In this document: one piece after another, positions 32,447 through 40,973 of the stretch
Numbering within the stretch: the first letter of the stretch is position 1
Layout of the letters: every line of letters starts with the position of its first letter
DNA from: Prauserella_A sp040645195
GTDB lineage: Bacteria; Actinomycetota; Actinomycetes; Mycobacteriales; Pseudonocardiaceae
Length of the DNA stretch: 64,000 bases
Reading direction: 5' to 3'
Assembly (NCBI RefSeq): GCF_040645195.1
Contig: NZ_JBEYXW010000029.1
Location: forward strand, 1 to 64,000
Notes under the pieces: model-generated
What the model saw: the letters and a program-made list of their open reading frames with translations, nothing else
What the model was told of the DNA's origin: nothing
Databases searched by the model: none
Translations under genes and position numbers: made by a program

Positions 32447-33263
32447 CTTGAAGAAAGAGAAAGAAGGCGTCGCCAACGGAGCTGAAATGGAGCCTTCACC
32501 CGCCGTTAAAATCGACAACGTATGGAAAAACTTCGGCTCGACGACAGTGCTCACCGGGCTGAACATGCACATTGCAGATGGTGAGCGTGTCGCGATAATC
32601 GGCCCGAGCGGATCAGGAAAAAGCACACTACTACGACTGGTCGCCATCTTGGATACACCAAGTAAAGGCCGCATCGAGCTCTTCGGGCAGCCGGTCCCCA
32701 ACGCAGCGGAAAACGGCCACAAAGTGCCGAAAGAACGAGACTTGCGTAGCTTCCGAGCGAACACCGGATTCGTGTTCCAGCACTTCAATCTATTTCCACA
32801 TATGACCGCCCTGAGCAACGTGGCCGAAGCGCCCCGCCGCGTGTTGAGGGAAAGCAAATCAGCAGCAATAGAAAGAGCTCGGACACTGCTTGACAACGTG
32901 GGCCTCGGCGACAAAGCAGATATGTTTCCCGCGCAGCTGTCGGGAGGCCAACAACAACGGGTCGCCATCGCTCGTGCTCTCGCAATGAAACCTCAGATAA
33001 TGTTGTTCGACGAAGTAACCTCCGCACTCGATCCTGAGTTAGTAGGTGAAGTTCTCGGCGTTCTTCGAAAGATCGCACGCGAAACGCGTATGACCATGCT
33101 ATTTGTTACTCACGAAATGCGCTTCGCGCGCGACGTAGCTGATCGGGTAGTATTCATGGACGACGGCATGGTGATCGAGTCCGGTCCGCCAGAGAAGATA
33201 TTCGAGTGCCCGGAACACCCACGAACCAAGTCGTTCTTGAGGGCGTTATTCGATGAGCGATGA
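32433..33263 (+). CDS. Amino-acid type ABC transporter ATP-binding protein (EhuA-like)
   Basis: 276 residues. Walker A G-P-S-G-S-G-K-S-T, Q-loop F-Q-H-F-N-L-F-P-H-M-T, signature L-S-G-G-Q-Q-Q-R, Walker B I-M-L-F-D-E-V-T-S-A-L-D, and H-loop V-T-H-E-M. All motifs of a working GlnQ/HisP-type ATPase are intact. A roughly 20-residue N-terminal extension precedes the core; a later start near 32487 would remove it. It completes a four-gene importer. Confidence 0.92.
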   Translation: MFGIDLKKEKEGVANGAEMEPSPAVKIDNVWKNFGSTTVLTGLNMHIADGERVAIIGPSGSGKSTLLRLVAILDTPSKGRIELFGQPVPNAAENGHKVPKERDLRSFRANTGFVFQHFNLFPHMTALSNVAEAPRRVLRESKSAAIERARTLLDNVGLGDKADMFPAQLSGGQQQRVAIARALAMKPQIMLFDEVTSALDPELVGEVLGVLRKIARETRMTMLFVTHEMRFARDVADRVVFMDDGMVIESGPPEKIFECPEHPRTKSFLRALFDER

Positions 33264-33354
33264 GGTTCCCGCTAGCGGGTAACGGCGTAAGGAAGCCCCG
33301 GACGGCAGCCAACCCTTTCGAGCGACGCCATGACACGATGGTACAAAGCCCTTC

Positions 33355-34086
33355 ATGATCGGCGGGAAAAAAATGACAGAACCAGCTAAGGCAGTTGGCG
33401 TAGTACTCATGGCTGACGACTCAGCCGTCGAAGGCACCCCAGAGCAGTTGAGCGCCGTAGAGTACAGGCTCCCCTGGGTGGTGCAGGACCCCGCCTTCTG
33501 GCCTTTGCCCTTACACACCGTCATGGCCAAAGATGCAGACTCGGAGGCATTGCTCGGTCACGCAACACGTGGGGTCGACAGCGTAGTTGATTCGGCCAAA
33601 AGCCTCGATGGCAAGGTGCAGTTGATTATTGGGAACTGCGGATTCATGTGGGCAGCCGCGAAAGAGATCTCGGAATCGGTGGCTACCCCGACTATAACCA
33701 GCGGTCTTCATCTCCTGAATCTCGCCCTTGACATGACCAGTCAGCAAGTCGCGGTCCTTACTTACGACGCGAACTCGCTCCGGCCTCTCCTCCAGGACCA
33801 TGAGCAGTTCAATAGATTGAGCATTGTTGGCTTCAATGATCTGCCTGATTGGGCAGCCATTGAACCTGCGGACTACATGGAGCGGGGAGGCTGGACGATA
33901 GACGGATTGCGTCAACAGCTGGTCGACCGCTTAGAGGAAGCATTCGCATCGGGCGGGGATCTTTCGTCTAGTCGAATTATCGTTCTGGAATGCACAGGAC
34001 TGATCAACTTCCGCACTGAAATTCGTGAAGTCACTGGACGCCCGGTGCTGGATATCGTGTCGTTTGCGATCTCCACCATCTCCTGA
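33355..34086 (+). CDS. Asp/Glu racemase-superfamily protein (EutA/arylmalonate decarboxylase-like)
   Basis: 243 residues. Two candidate catalytic Cys are placed as in the Asp/Glu/hydantoin racemase fold: I-I-G-N-C-G-F-M (about residue 86) and V-L-E-C-T-G-L (about residue 223). EutA of ectoine utilisation and maleate isomerase share this fold, and here too the gene follows an Ehu-like importer. Equally it could be an amino-acid or hydantoin racemase feeding the D-amino-acid enzymes downstream. ATG 33373 is an alternative start. It lies 91 bp after the ATPase gene, probably in the same operon. Confidence 0.72.
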   Translation: MIGGKKMTEPAKAVGVVLMADDSAVEGTPEQLSAVEYRLPWVVQDPAFWPLPLHTVMAKDADSEALLGHATRGVDSVVDSAKSLDGKVQLIIGNCGFMWAAAKEISESVATPTITSGLHLLNLALDMTSQQVAVLTYDANSLRPLLQDHEQFNRLSIVGFNDLPDWAAIEPADYMERGGWTIDGLRQQLVDRLEEAFASGGDLSSSRIIVLECTGLINFRTEIREVTGRPVLDIVSFAISTIS

Positions 34087-34157
34087 GCCTGGCTTCGCAC
34101 TATTCGTTTCCACTCGGCGGGAATCGTCTCCTGCAGAGGAGAGCTCAGACGACGTAG

Positions 34158-34172
34158 ACTACTCAAAGTAGT
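34158..34172. promoter_or_regulatory. Inverted repeat before the GH20-like gene
   Basis: ACTAC-TCAAA-GTAGT, a perfect 5-bp arm repeat 19-43 bp upstream of the two possible starts of the hexosaminidase-like gene. It shares the CTAC/GTAG arms of the sites near 19007 and 20177 but with a 5-bp AT-rich spacer. It may be an operator. Confidence 0.35.
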
Positions 34173-34214
34173 TCTTACGACGAGTAGCCGATGCGCAAAG
34201 GTCGGAGCATCCTT

Positions 34215-36239
34215 ATGCCTCAGGGCCGCACGGAACCGAATCGAACAAGTCTGATCCCGCAGCCACGCCGCCTCGAGTCGGCTGGTGGCACGGTCGAAGT
34301 CGGGCAGATCTCCGTGTCGGCAATGGACCGGTTCCCTCTGCGTTATCGCGGCGCGATCTCCAAGCTCGCGAGTACCGTCGGGACCGGCGCAGACGGTCCG
34401 ACCCTTTCCTTGACCATCAAGCACGTGGACACAGCTACCGAGGGGTACGAGCTCGCCATCGCGACAGGACAAGCGACTATCGGCGCCAACGATGATCTCG
34501 GCGCGCTGCACGCAGTACGAACTCTCGTTGATCTCTGGGATCAGAGTAACGGCACGTCACTGCCCAAGATTCATATATCGGATTCGCCGACCTATGCGAA
34601 CCGTGGAGTTTTCGTCGAATCATTCGCCGGCACTGACCGGATGCAGCTGAGTGACTGGTATACCTTCCTGGATCGGGTTGGACAGCTCAAGTTCAACACC
34701 ATAGGAATCTCCATATATGGCTGTTGGGATATTCGCCATGATAACGACAGGAGCGAATACATCTTCGTTCCTCTATCCGACTTTCCCCAGCTCGAATCTC
34801 AGCAGCGGATGGTGTTCTGGGATCCTGAACTCGGAGAGCAAGTCGAGCAACGGTATCTGCCTGCAATGTTCGAGGCCAACTACTTCAGCGAGGTAGTCAA
34901 GTATGCTCACGACCACGGAATAGAGGTCATACCACATTTTGGCGGACCAGGCCATTCAACCCTGATCCCACGCCTTGTTCCGCAGTTGTCCGCGCTCGAC
35001 GACGAAGGCAATCCAACAGGATACGGCTACTGCGTATCTCGCCCCGAAGCCCGCGAGGAGCTCAGCAAGCTGGTTCGCTGCCTGATCCGTGACCACCTCA
35101 AACCCAATGGCATAAAGCGCCTGCATGTGGCCGGCGACGAGTACTATCCTATCAGCAATGTCGATCCCTCTGACCGCAGCAGAACAGTCAGTCCCTATTG
35201 CCGCTGTCCGACCTGCCGGAAGCTGACACCTGGGCAGATGCTTGGCCAGTACCTTTCACACGTGGGCAGGATACTCGACGACAACGGCATATCGATGTTG
35301 CATTGGCATGACACCCTGGCACGCGAAGAAGTGTTGGATGGCTACCTGGACCAGATATTGGAAGCGAGAATCTCCAAGCCTGCGCTGGTTTGGTGGAAGT
35401 ACAACGACCCCCTTCCCACTCCTGATTCGAGCCGATCGGTGAGCTGGGTAGCACCTACTACAGGCCTCTTCCCGAACTTGTTCTACCAGGACTTCTCGTC
35501 GAACATCGAGAATATGCTCCGACGAGGTCGCAGCGCCAATGCAATCGGCACACTTGCCTACAGCATGCCTGATCCAGCGAATCATTTCAACTTCGCTTGC
35601 CTGGCTGATCTGTCCTGGAATCTCGAAGGTTCAGGTGGAGCTTCAGGATTCCGGAGAAGATGGGCGCATCACATTACCTCCGGCGAGACTGACATCGCCG
35701 AGCAGGCGCTCTCATTAGCGAGCTCCATCACCGGTTGCTATCCGCTGATGATGTACATAGTGAACCAAATAATGCCGTACTTCTCAACATCGGCAGGTGG
35801 CGCAACTTTCTATCCGGATGATCTGCTCCGATCTTTCTCTGTCACCCAGCCACCTCTCGAGGATCTTCTCAAACAGATCATCGCTACGCTACAGGAAGCG
35901 TATCTACTGATGCCAGGTGGCCGCGATGTACGAAACTGGCCGAATCCTGTTTCGTCGTGGCGAGACGAACTCAGCCGAATCCGGTTATCCATAGATCTTT
36001 TCCTGAGAGTGCTCGACATTGCCCGCCGCTCCTCAACTTCAAAAGAGGAATCGACTGTTCTGACCCGAAAGTCGGAAGAGTTACTCAGACTGGCTCACGA
36101 CTCCAAACCCGCGTTCCTTGCCCCCGCCGTTTTGCGAGAACTCTGGGGATTCATCCGCGAGATCGAAGCGACCGTGGCGAGACTGCGGAAGAACATGGAG
36201 CTCAATCAACCTCAATCCTGGCATGCCTGGATCATCTGA
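34215..36239 (+). CDS. GH20-like beta-N-acetylhexosaminidase
   Basis: About 674 residues. An N-terminal GH20b-like domain (A-T-I-G-A-N-D-D-L-G-A-L-H-A-V-R-T-L) precedes a TIM barrel with H-F-G-G-P-G-H-S and the catalytic pair in L-H-V-A-G-D-E-Y-Y, equivalent to the H-x-G-G-D-E of GH20; one Gly is Ala. No signal peptide is visible, so it should act inside the cell on an imported or endogenous amino-sugar conjugate. ATG 34215 follows CGGAG; ATG 34191 is the alternative. The stop overlaps the D-aminoacylase start, so the two are co-translated. Confidence 0.75.
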   Translation: MPQGRTEPNRTSLIPQPRRLESAGGTVEVGQISVSAMDRFPLRYRGAISKLASTVGTGADGPTLSLTIKHVDTATEGYELAIATGQATIGANDDLGALHAVRTLVDLWDQSNGTSLPKIHISDSPTYANRGVFVESFAGTDRMQLSDWYTFLDRVGQLKFNTIGISIYGCWDIRHDNDRSEYIFVPLSDFPQLESQQRMVFWDPELGEQVEQRYLPAMFEANYFSEVVKYAHDHGIEVIPHFGGPGHSTLIPRLVPQLSALDDEGNPTGYGYCVSRPEAREELSKLVRCLIRDHLKPNGIKRLHVAGDEYYPISNVDPSDRSRTVSPYCRCPTCRKLTPGQMLGQYLSHVGRILDDNGISMLHWHDTLAREEVLDGYLDQILEARISKPALVWWKYNDPLPTPDSSRSVSWVAPTTGLFPNLFYQDFSSNIENMLRRGRSANAIGTLAYSMPDPANHFNFACLADLSWNLEGSGGASGFRRRWAHHITSGETDIAEQALSLASSITGCYPLMMYIVNQIMPYFSTSAGGATFYPDDLLRSFSVTQPPLEDLLKQIIATLQEAYLLMPGGRDVRNWPNPVSSWRDELSRIRLSIDLFLRVLDIARRSSTSKEESTVLTRKSEELLRLAHDSKPAFLAPAVLRELWGFIREIEATVARLRKNMELNQPQSWHAWII

Positions 36240-37839
36240 GAACGCGACAAGAAGCCATCGTAACGTGGATCTTTGGCTACGCGGCGGCCTGATAGTCGAC
36301 GGAACGGGCAGACCTCCCTTCCGCGGCAGTGTTGGAATATGCGGCGATACGATCGAGATTGTCACAGACGCGCTCCCGGACGATCTTTCACTGGAAATCG
36401 ACTGCACGGGCCTCATCGTCACACCGGGATTCGTTGACATTCACACTCATTCTGACCTGAGCTTTTTTGCCGATCCACAAGCAAACAGCAAGGTCGCGCA
36501 AGGCGTCACCACGGAAGTGGTCGGCAACTGCGGCTTCTCGGCGTTCCCAGCTGACGCTCGGCGACGCGCCGAGTTATCTCAGCTACTTCGCGGCATTTCG
36601 TCGCAGGATGTCGACATTTTGTGGAAAGATTTCGATGGCTACGCAACCATACTTGGTGATAGACGACCAATCATGAATGTGGCCCCACTAGTAGGTCACG
36701 GAGCTATTAGAATCGCGGCCAGCGGGCTGGCAGATATTCCCATGACGGAGGAACTGATGGCCCGGCAGGTCGGCCTACTCAACGCCGCCCTGGACCAGGG
36801 TGCATTCGGGCTTTCTACCGGCCTTACCTATGTGCCGTCCGGTTTCGCTACACCCGAAGAGATTCACGAGCTAGCGAGAGTGGTACGCGCGCATGGCGCG
36901 CTCTATGCAACACATGCGCGGGCGACGGCCGGGTTCGGCGCCTTCTCCGAAGCCATCGAGGTGGCCCGTACGACCGGTGCGCGTGTTCAGTTCTCTCATG
37001 TAGCGCTGAATGATCCTCAGACGTGGGGTCAGGCGGCCAACGTCCTGGCCGAGTTCCAGGCGGCCGTCGATGCGAGCGTGGACGTCCGCTACGACGTCTA
37101 CCCCTACGAGGCGTCATCGTCATCGCTCAGTCAATATCTGCCTGGTTGGACTCAGCAAGCAGGTGAAGAGGGACTTCGGTCGCTCATCCGAGACAGACGG
37201 CTGTTCGCTCGTGCGCAAAAGGAACTCGCCCTAGGCTTGTATGGCACGATTCCATGGCGGTGGGATCGTGTCGTCATCTCCCTCGCAGGCGAGGGAGATG
37301 AGGACCTCGTCGGAACGACGGTCGCCGACGCTGCAAGCAGCCGGGCTGTGGGTCCTGAGGAACTAGTTCTCGACCTATGTGCGCGGCACGGCAACAGTAC
37401 ACAGGTCATCCTCTTCTACCGCCACGAGAGAGACGTCGCCGACTTCCTCGCCCACCCGCTAGCCATCATCGGCAGCGACGGCAGCGCAATGTCCGTGGCA
37501 GCAGGCGGCCGCCCGCATCCCCGCAACTTCGGCGCTCATGCGCGCCTCCTGGAGCGTTACGTCGTCGACACGGGCAGGCTCACCCTCGCAGAAGCTGTTC
37601 ATAAGTCCACCGCCGCCGCCGCTGACCGCATCGGTATCCCGGACCGGGGCCGGATCTCGGCCGGAGCTCGCGCAGATATCGTGGTGCTTGACCTCAACGC
37701 CATACGCGAAAGAGCGACCTGGCACTTACCCTGCCAGCTCGCCGAAGGCGTGAAACACGTGTGGATAAACGGCGAGAGCGTCGTCACCGATGAAATGTTC
37801 ACTGGAACCCGGCCCGGCCGGGTCCTTCGACGAGGCTAG
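36223..37839 (+). CDS. N-acyl-D-amino-acid deacylase family amidohydrolase
   Basis: 538 residues from ATG 36223 (GTG 36265 gives a more typical N-terminus). It carries the amidohydrolase metal motif D-I-H-T-H-S-D, then V-V-G-N-C-G-F-S, T-H-A-R, F-S-H and the acidic I-G-S-D-G-S-A-M, as in D-aminoacylases. Such enzymes remove the acyl group from N-acyl-D-amino acids or from related D-configured amides. It is translationally coupled to the GH20-like gene and lies near a D-serine-dehydratase-like gene, which fits a route releasing and deaminating a D-amino acid. Confidence 0.85.
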   Translation: MPGSSENATRSHRNVDLWLRGGLIVDGTGRPPFRGSVGICGDTIEIVTDALPDDLSLEIDCTGLIVTPGFVDIHTHSDLSFFADPQANSKVAQGVTTEVVGNCGFSAFPADARRRAELSQLLRGISSQDVDILWKDFDGYATILGDRRPIMNVAPLVGHGAIRIAASGLADIPMTEELMARQVGLLNAALDQGAFGLSTGLTYVPSGFATPEEIHELARVVRAHGALYATHARATAGFGAFSEAIEVARTTGARVQFSHVALNDPQTWGQAANVLAEFQAAVDASVDVRYDVYPYEASSSSLSQYLPGWTQQAGEEGLRSLIRDRRLFARAQKELALGLYGTIPWRWDRVVISLAGEGDEDLVGTTVADAASSRAVGPEELVLDLCARHGNSTQVILFYRHERDVADFLAHPLAIIGSDGSAMSVAAGGRPHPRNFGAHARLLERYVVDTGRLTLAEAVHKSTAAAADRIGIPDRGRISAGARADIVVLDLNAIRERATWHLPCQLAEGVKHVWINGESVVTDEMFTGTRPGRVLRRG

Positions 37840-38273
37840 CCGACATCCTCGATAACACATCGGCCAGCAGAGCCTCCTGAAGCCGCGGATCGCTCTGGCG
37901 GGCACCCACCATGTAGGCATCGCCTCTTCAAAACCTCGACCGACGTCTCCAAGCGCTTGAACGCATGGCTCCCTACGGGGACAAGCCGCACGCTGTCTCC
38001 AGCGCAATCGAAACGAGCTGGTAATCGTCGAGCTGCCACCTTGATACACCCGGTGACCGAAGCCCTCGTCATGTCGTCACACCAGCCCGTATCTCTGCCT
38101 GACCTTCGTTGACGTACCCGATCCCGGCCGCCTACAGTAGGCGTATGAAACATCTGTTCCTGTAAATAAAACGCGGGCGACGTCTCGAGTCGAGCGGCTG
38201 CCGCCTCGAGCCCTGCGACGTCATACACACATCGATCAGCATGCCGCATGACCGTGTCCCACAGGAGCGACGC
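37840..38273. other. Intergenic region before the D-serine-dehydratase-like gene
   Basis: 434 bp without a recognisable gene. It contains CCTAC-A-GTAGG (38131-38141) and the GTTTC-type operator at 38147-38172, about 100 bp before the next start, so a separate promoter for that gene is likely. Confidence 0.4.
38147..38172. promoter_or_regulatory. Putative IclR operator before the D-serine-dehydratase-like gene
   Basis: GAAAC-ATCT-GTTCC (38147-38160) is followed by AAAAC (38168-38172), giving GTTCC-N7-AAAAC, the same geometry as at 25977, 27425 and 40889. The ATGAAACAT core also matches 29508-29516. Confidence 0.5.
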
Positions 38274-39554
38274 ATGACCAGCTTGAAGATCCCCGCAATC
38301 GATATCGCAAGTAATCACAAAGGTTTCCCCCCCACAGCCATCGGATCACCTGCCAAGGACTTGGCCGGCCGCCTTCGCCTGCTTCAAGAGGAGCTTCCGA
38401 CACCAGTCCTGCTCTTGAAGAAGAGCGTCTTCGAGAACAATCTCGAAGCTATGCGTCAGTTCTGCAACCAGAACGACCTTTTCCTCTCTCCACATGCAAA
38501 GACGGCAATGTCCCCGGAAATTGCCTCGGCCCAACTAGACTACGGCGCATGGGGACTTACAGTCGCCACATCGACACAAGCGATAACACTGCGTAATCTG
38601 GGCGCAAACCGCATACTTCTCGCCAATGAGCTAATGGATTCACATGGCGTAAACTGGCTAAGCGCGGAAATGGACAAGCATCCGAGTTTCTACTGCTACT
38701 GCTATGTAGACTCGCCCGAGAACATCGAGATGATGACAGAAGTCCTTCGCGCATCAAAGGCGCAACGCAAGTTTCCCGTCATCATCGAAGTGGGGGTAGG
38801 GCGTGGGCGTGCAGGCACTAGGACTATCGACGAAGCGGCGCTGCTCGCCCGCCAGGTCGAACAGTCGAACGAGCTAGAACTGGTCGGAGTCGGTGGTTTC
38901 GAAGGCGTGATCAATGGCGAACCAGGAAAACAGCTCGTGGCAGATGTCCGCGGTTATCTCGTCCATCTCAGAGATGCAGCCGATAGAATCTGGGGACTTT
39001 ATCCCAAGAAAGACGGGCGTTTCATTGTGACGGTCGGTGGCAGCGTATTCATCGAGCTGATTGCCGATACATTCGACATGCAATGGCGCTCCGGGCGGCC
39101 AATAGACGTAGTAATGCGCAGCGGATGCTACGTGACGCACGATTCTTCCGCATATCAACGATTCCGCGAGTATCTCGCGACCCAGTACCGAACTGTACCG
39201 TTAGCGGCAAGTTTGGAACTGTGGTCCCGCGTCCTATCACGCCCAGAACCCGATCTCGCCATCTTGGACTTCGGAAAGCGTGATACCGGTTCAGACGCCG
39301 GCTTCCCTGTCCCAGTACACCGTGTACGCCGGGGTACAAAAGACCTCAGCCAGCCACCAGGCGGGCAGGTTGTAGCACTGAACGACCAGCATGCCTACTT
39401 CAGGTCAGACCCGTCCTCGCCCCTCGATCTCGAAGTCGGAGACAAAGTCGCGTTCGGGATCTCTCACCCGTGTACAACACTTGACAAATGGCGCCTGTTC
39501 CCCATGGTGGATGACAGTTACTCAGTCGTCGGCACGCTCCAGACCATGTTTTGA
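38274..39554 (+). CDS. PLP-dependent D-serine dehydratase-like / D-threonine-aldolase-like enzyme
   Basis: About 426 residues. The alanine-racemase N-terminal barrel has the PLP lysine in S-P-H-A-K-T. The C-terminal domain has N-D-Q-H-A-Y-F and I-S-H-P-C-T-T-L-D-K-W, where the His and Cys match the zinc ligands of eukaryotic-type D-serine dehydratase. Family members deaminate D-serine or cleave D-3-hydroxy amino acids. ATG 38274 is preferred because of CAGGAG upstream; ATG 38241 is in frame. It converges on the M24 gene. Confidence 0.85.
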   Translation: MTSLKIPAIDIASNHKGFPPTAIGSPAKDLAGRLRLLQEELPTPVLLLKKSVFENNLEAMRQFCNQNDLFLSPHAKTAMSPEIASAQLDYGAWGLTVATSTQAITLRNLGANRILLANELMDSHGVNWLSAEMDKHPSFYCYCYVDSPENIEMMTEVLRASKAQRKFPVIIEVGVGRGRAGTRTIDEAALLARQVEQSNELELVGVGGFEGVINGEPGKQLVADVRGYLVHLRDAADRIWGLYPKKDGRFIVTVGGSVFIELIADTFDMQWRSGRPIDVVMRSGCYVTHDSSAYQRFREYLATQYRTVPLAASLELWSRVLSRPEPDLAILDFGKRDTGSDAGFPVPVHRVRRGTKDLSQPPGGQVVALNDQHAYFRSDPSSPLDLEVGDKVAFGISHPCTTLDKWRLFPMVDDSYSVVGTLQTMF

Positions 39555-39613
39555 GAACAACGAACACCAGCCAGGGCCGAAACTACAAGGTCCACACTTA
39601 GAGCGCTATCTCA

Positions 39614-40873
39614 TCACTGTACTGGCGCATGAAGCAGGCCGCTTGGAACGTCGCCTGTCATCACCTCTACACCCTCATCCGTGACGCGAACGGTTTGGCT
39701 CTGCCCAACCGCGTACTGCCCGAATCGACGCAACGAGATCGGAAGATGGAACGTCATTCCTGGCTCAAATATACCTTCATTGTCCGTTGTAATATAAAAT
39801 TCTGCGCCATTCATCCAAGTCGGCGTTCCGTCGAAGATGCCGACCGGATATCCATAGTTGTAATGGAACAGAACTCCGTTTATGTCAGATAACACACCCG
39901 AGCATTTCCGGGCAACGTCAGAGCAACGAACTCCAGGTTTTATCGAGTTACATAGTATATCGAGAATCGACTCGACATGAGAAAAGAGATCGACAACATC
40001 TTTTGGTACCGGGTCACGAACGATCGTGCGCATGACGGGGGCGCAGTACCCATCATACCCGCCTGATAGCTCGATAAACGCTACGCTGCCCGGCTGAAGC
40101 GAGCGACGTCCCCACTGCGAGTGTGGAATGCCCGCTCCTTCGTCAATCCCGACCACGGCAATCGGTGGGCATTCGTACCCCGACTCACTGATCATCGCCG
40201 CAATTGATGTAGCCGCTATCTGGGAATCTGTCGTGCCGTCGTCGCCGGCCTTGTCAACGGCGGCCTCCACCCCAGCTCTTGTAGCTCGGGCAGCCTGCCG
40301 TATACACGACGCCTCCCATTCAGAGGTAACCAGTCGCTGTATGTCGATCACATCTGCACGCGTACCTCGACCTTCCTGACCCCCTCCGTCGCCTGCCCTG
40401 ACCTCCTCACCCCACTCACAGAGGACTCGCCGCAACTCAGAGCCGTACGGCGAATGGCGTAGCCAACGCTCGATATCGACAGGTTCGTCCCACCCGAAGA
40501 CATGGACCCCACGAACACCGGGGGCCATCAGCGCCCTGCCGAGCTCCGACTCGGAGACCGCCAGGTAAGCACCGTCCCGCGTAACGAGAAGCGCGGCCTT
40601 TCCCGCCGCGATAGTTGAGTAGCCGGTCAGGTAGCGTATGTTTGGCTGCTTGACGGTAACTATTCCATCGTAGTCTGCCTGGACAGCGCGATGGAGCCGT
40701 TGTTGCCGTGCTCGCAGTTCGCCTGCAAAACCCGCATCGGGCACCGACTGCGGACGCCACCCACCGGGCAGCCACGTCGGCATCCCGGTAAGTGTCAGAT
40801 CACCCCACCTGTCCGGCTCCAACCCGACGTCGCGTGTCTCTTCTGACCGCGCCACATGGCCCTCCTGAGTCAT
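39614..40873 (-). CDS. M24 family protein, creatinase/ectoine-hydrolase-like
   Basis: 419 residues. The N-terminal creatinase domain has Y-D-G-I-V-T-V-K-Q-P-N-I-R-Y-L-T-G-Y. In the C-terminal pita-bread domain the metal-ligand stretch reads I-E-L-S-G-G-Y-D-G-Y-C-A-P-V-M-R-T, so the two Asp ligands of M24 aminopeptidases are missing, as in creatinase and DoeA/EutD ectoine hydrolase. The later G-Y-P-V-G-I-F-D-G-T-P-T-W block also fits that group. It probably hydrolyses a small amidine or amide rather than Xaa-Pro peptides. It is minus-strand, with its own operator-like site upstream. Confidence 0.8.
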   Translation of the reverse strand: MTQEGHVARSEETRDVGLEPDRWGDLTLTGMPTWLPGGWRPQSVPDAGFAGELRARQQRLHRAVQADYDGIVTVKQPNIRYLTGYSTIAAGKAALLVTRDGAYLAVSESELGRALMAPGVRGVHVFGWDEPVDIERWLRHSPYGSELRRVLCEWGEEVRAGDGGGQEGRGTRADVIDIQRLVTSEWEASCIRQAARATRAGVEAAVDKAGDDGTTDSQIAATSIAAMISESGYECPPIAVVGIDEGAGIPHSQWGRRSLQPGSVAFIELSGGYDGYCAPVMRTIVRDPVPKDVVDLFSHVESILDILCNSIKPGVRCSDVARKCSGVLSDINGVLFHYNYGYPVGIFDGTPTWMNGAEFYITTDNEGIFEPGMTFHLPISLRRFGQYAVGQSQTVRVTDEGVEVMTGDVPSGLLHAPVQ

Positions 40874-40888
40874 CCGTCCACCACGCTG

Positions 40889-40905
40889 GTTTCAGTAGAC
40901 AAAAC
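40889..40905. promoter_or_regulatory. Putative IclR operator upstream of the M24 gene
   Basis: GTTTC-AGTAGAC-AAAAC, 16 bp upstream of the M24 start codon and in the GTTTC-N7-RAAAC geometry shared with 25977, 27425 and 38156. Overlap with the promoter or leader would fit repression. Confidence 0.5.
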
Positions 40906-40973
40906 GTGTGCTTCGTTCTCAGTATGGCGTTCCGCGATAGCCCCGTCAACGCAGAGTCCGGTGAGTCCTGCAG

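Noticed and set aside
30144..40873. A complete ectoine-degradation operon
   Set aside because: EutB, EutC, EutE/DoeB and the usual EnuR or AsnC regulator are absent, and several enzymes present have no place in that pathway.
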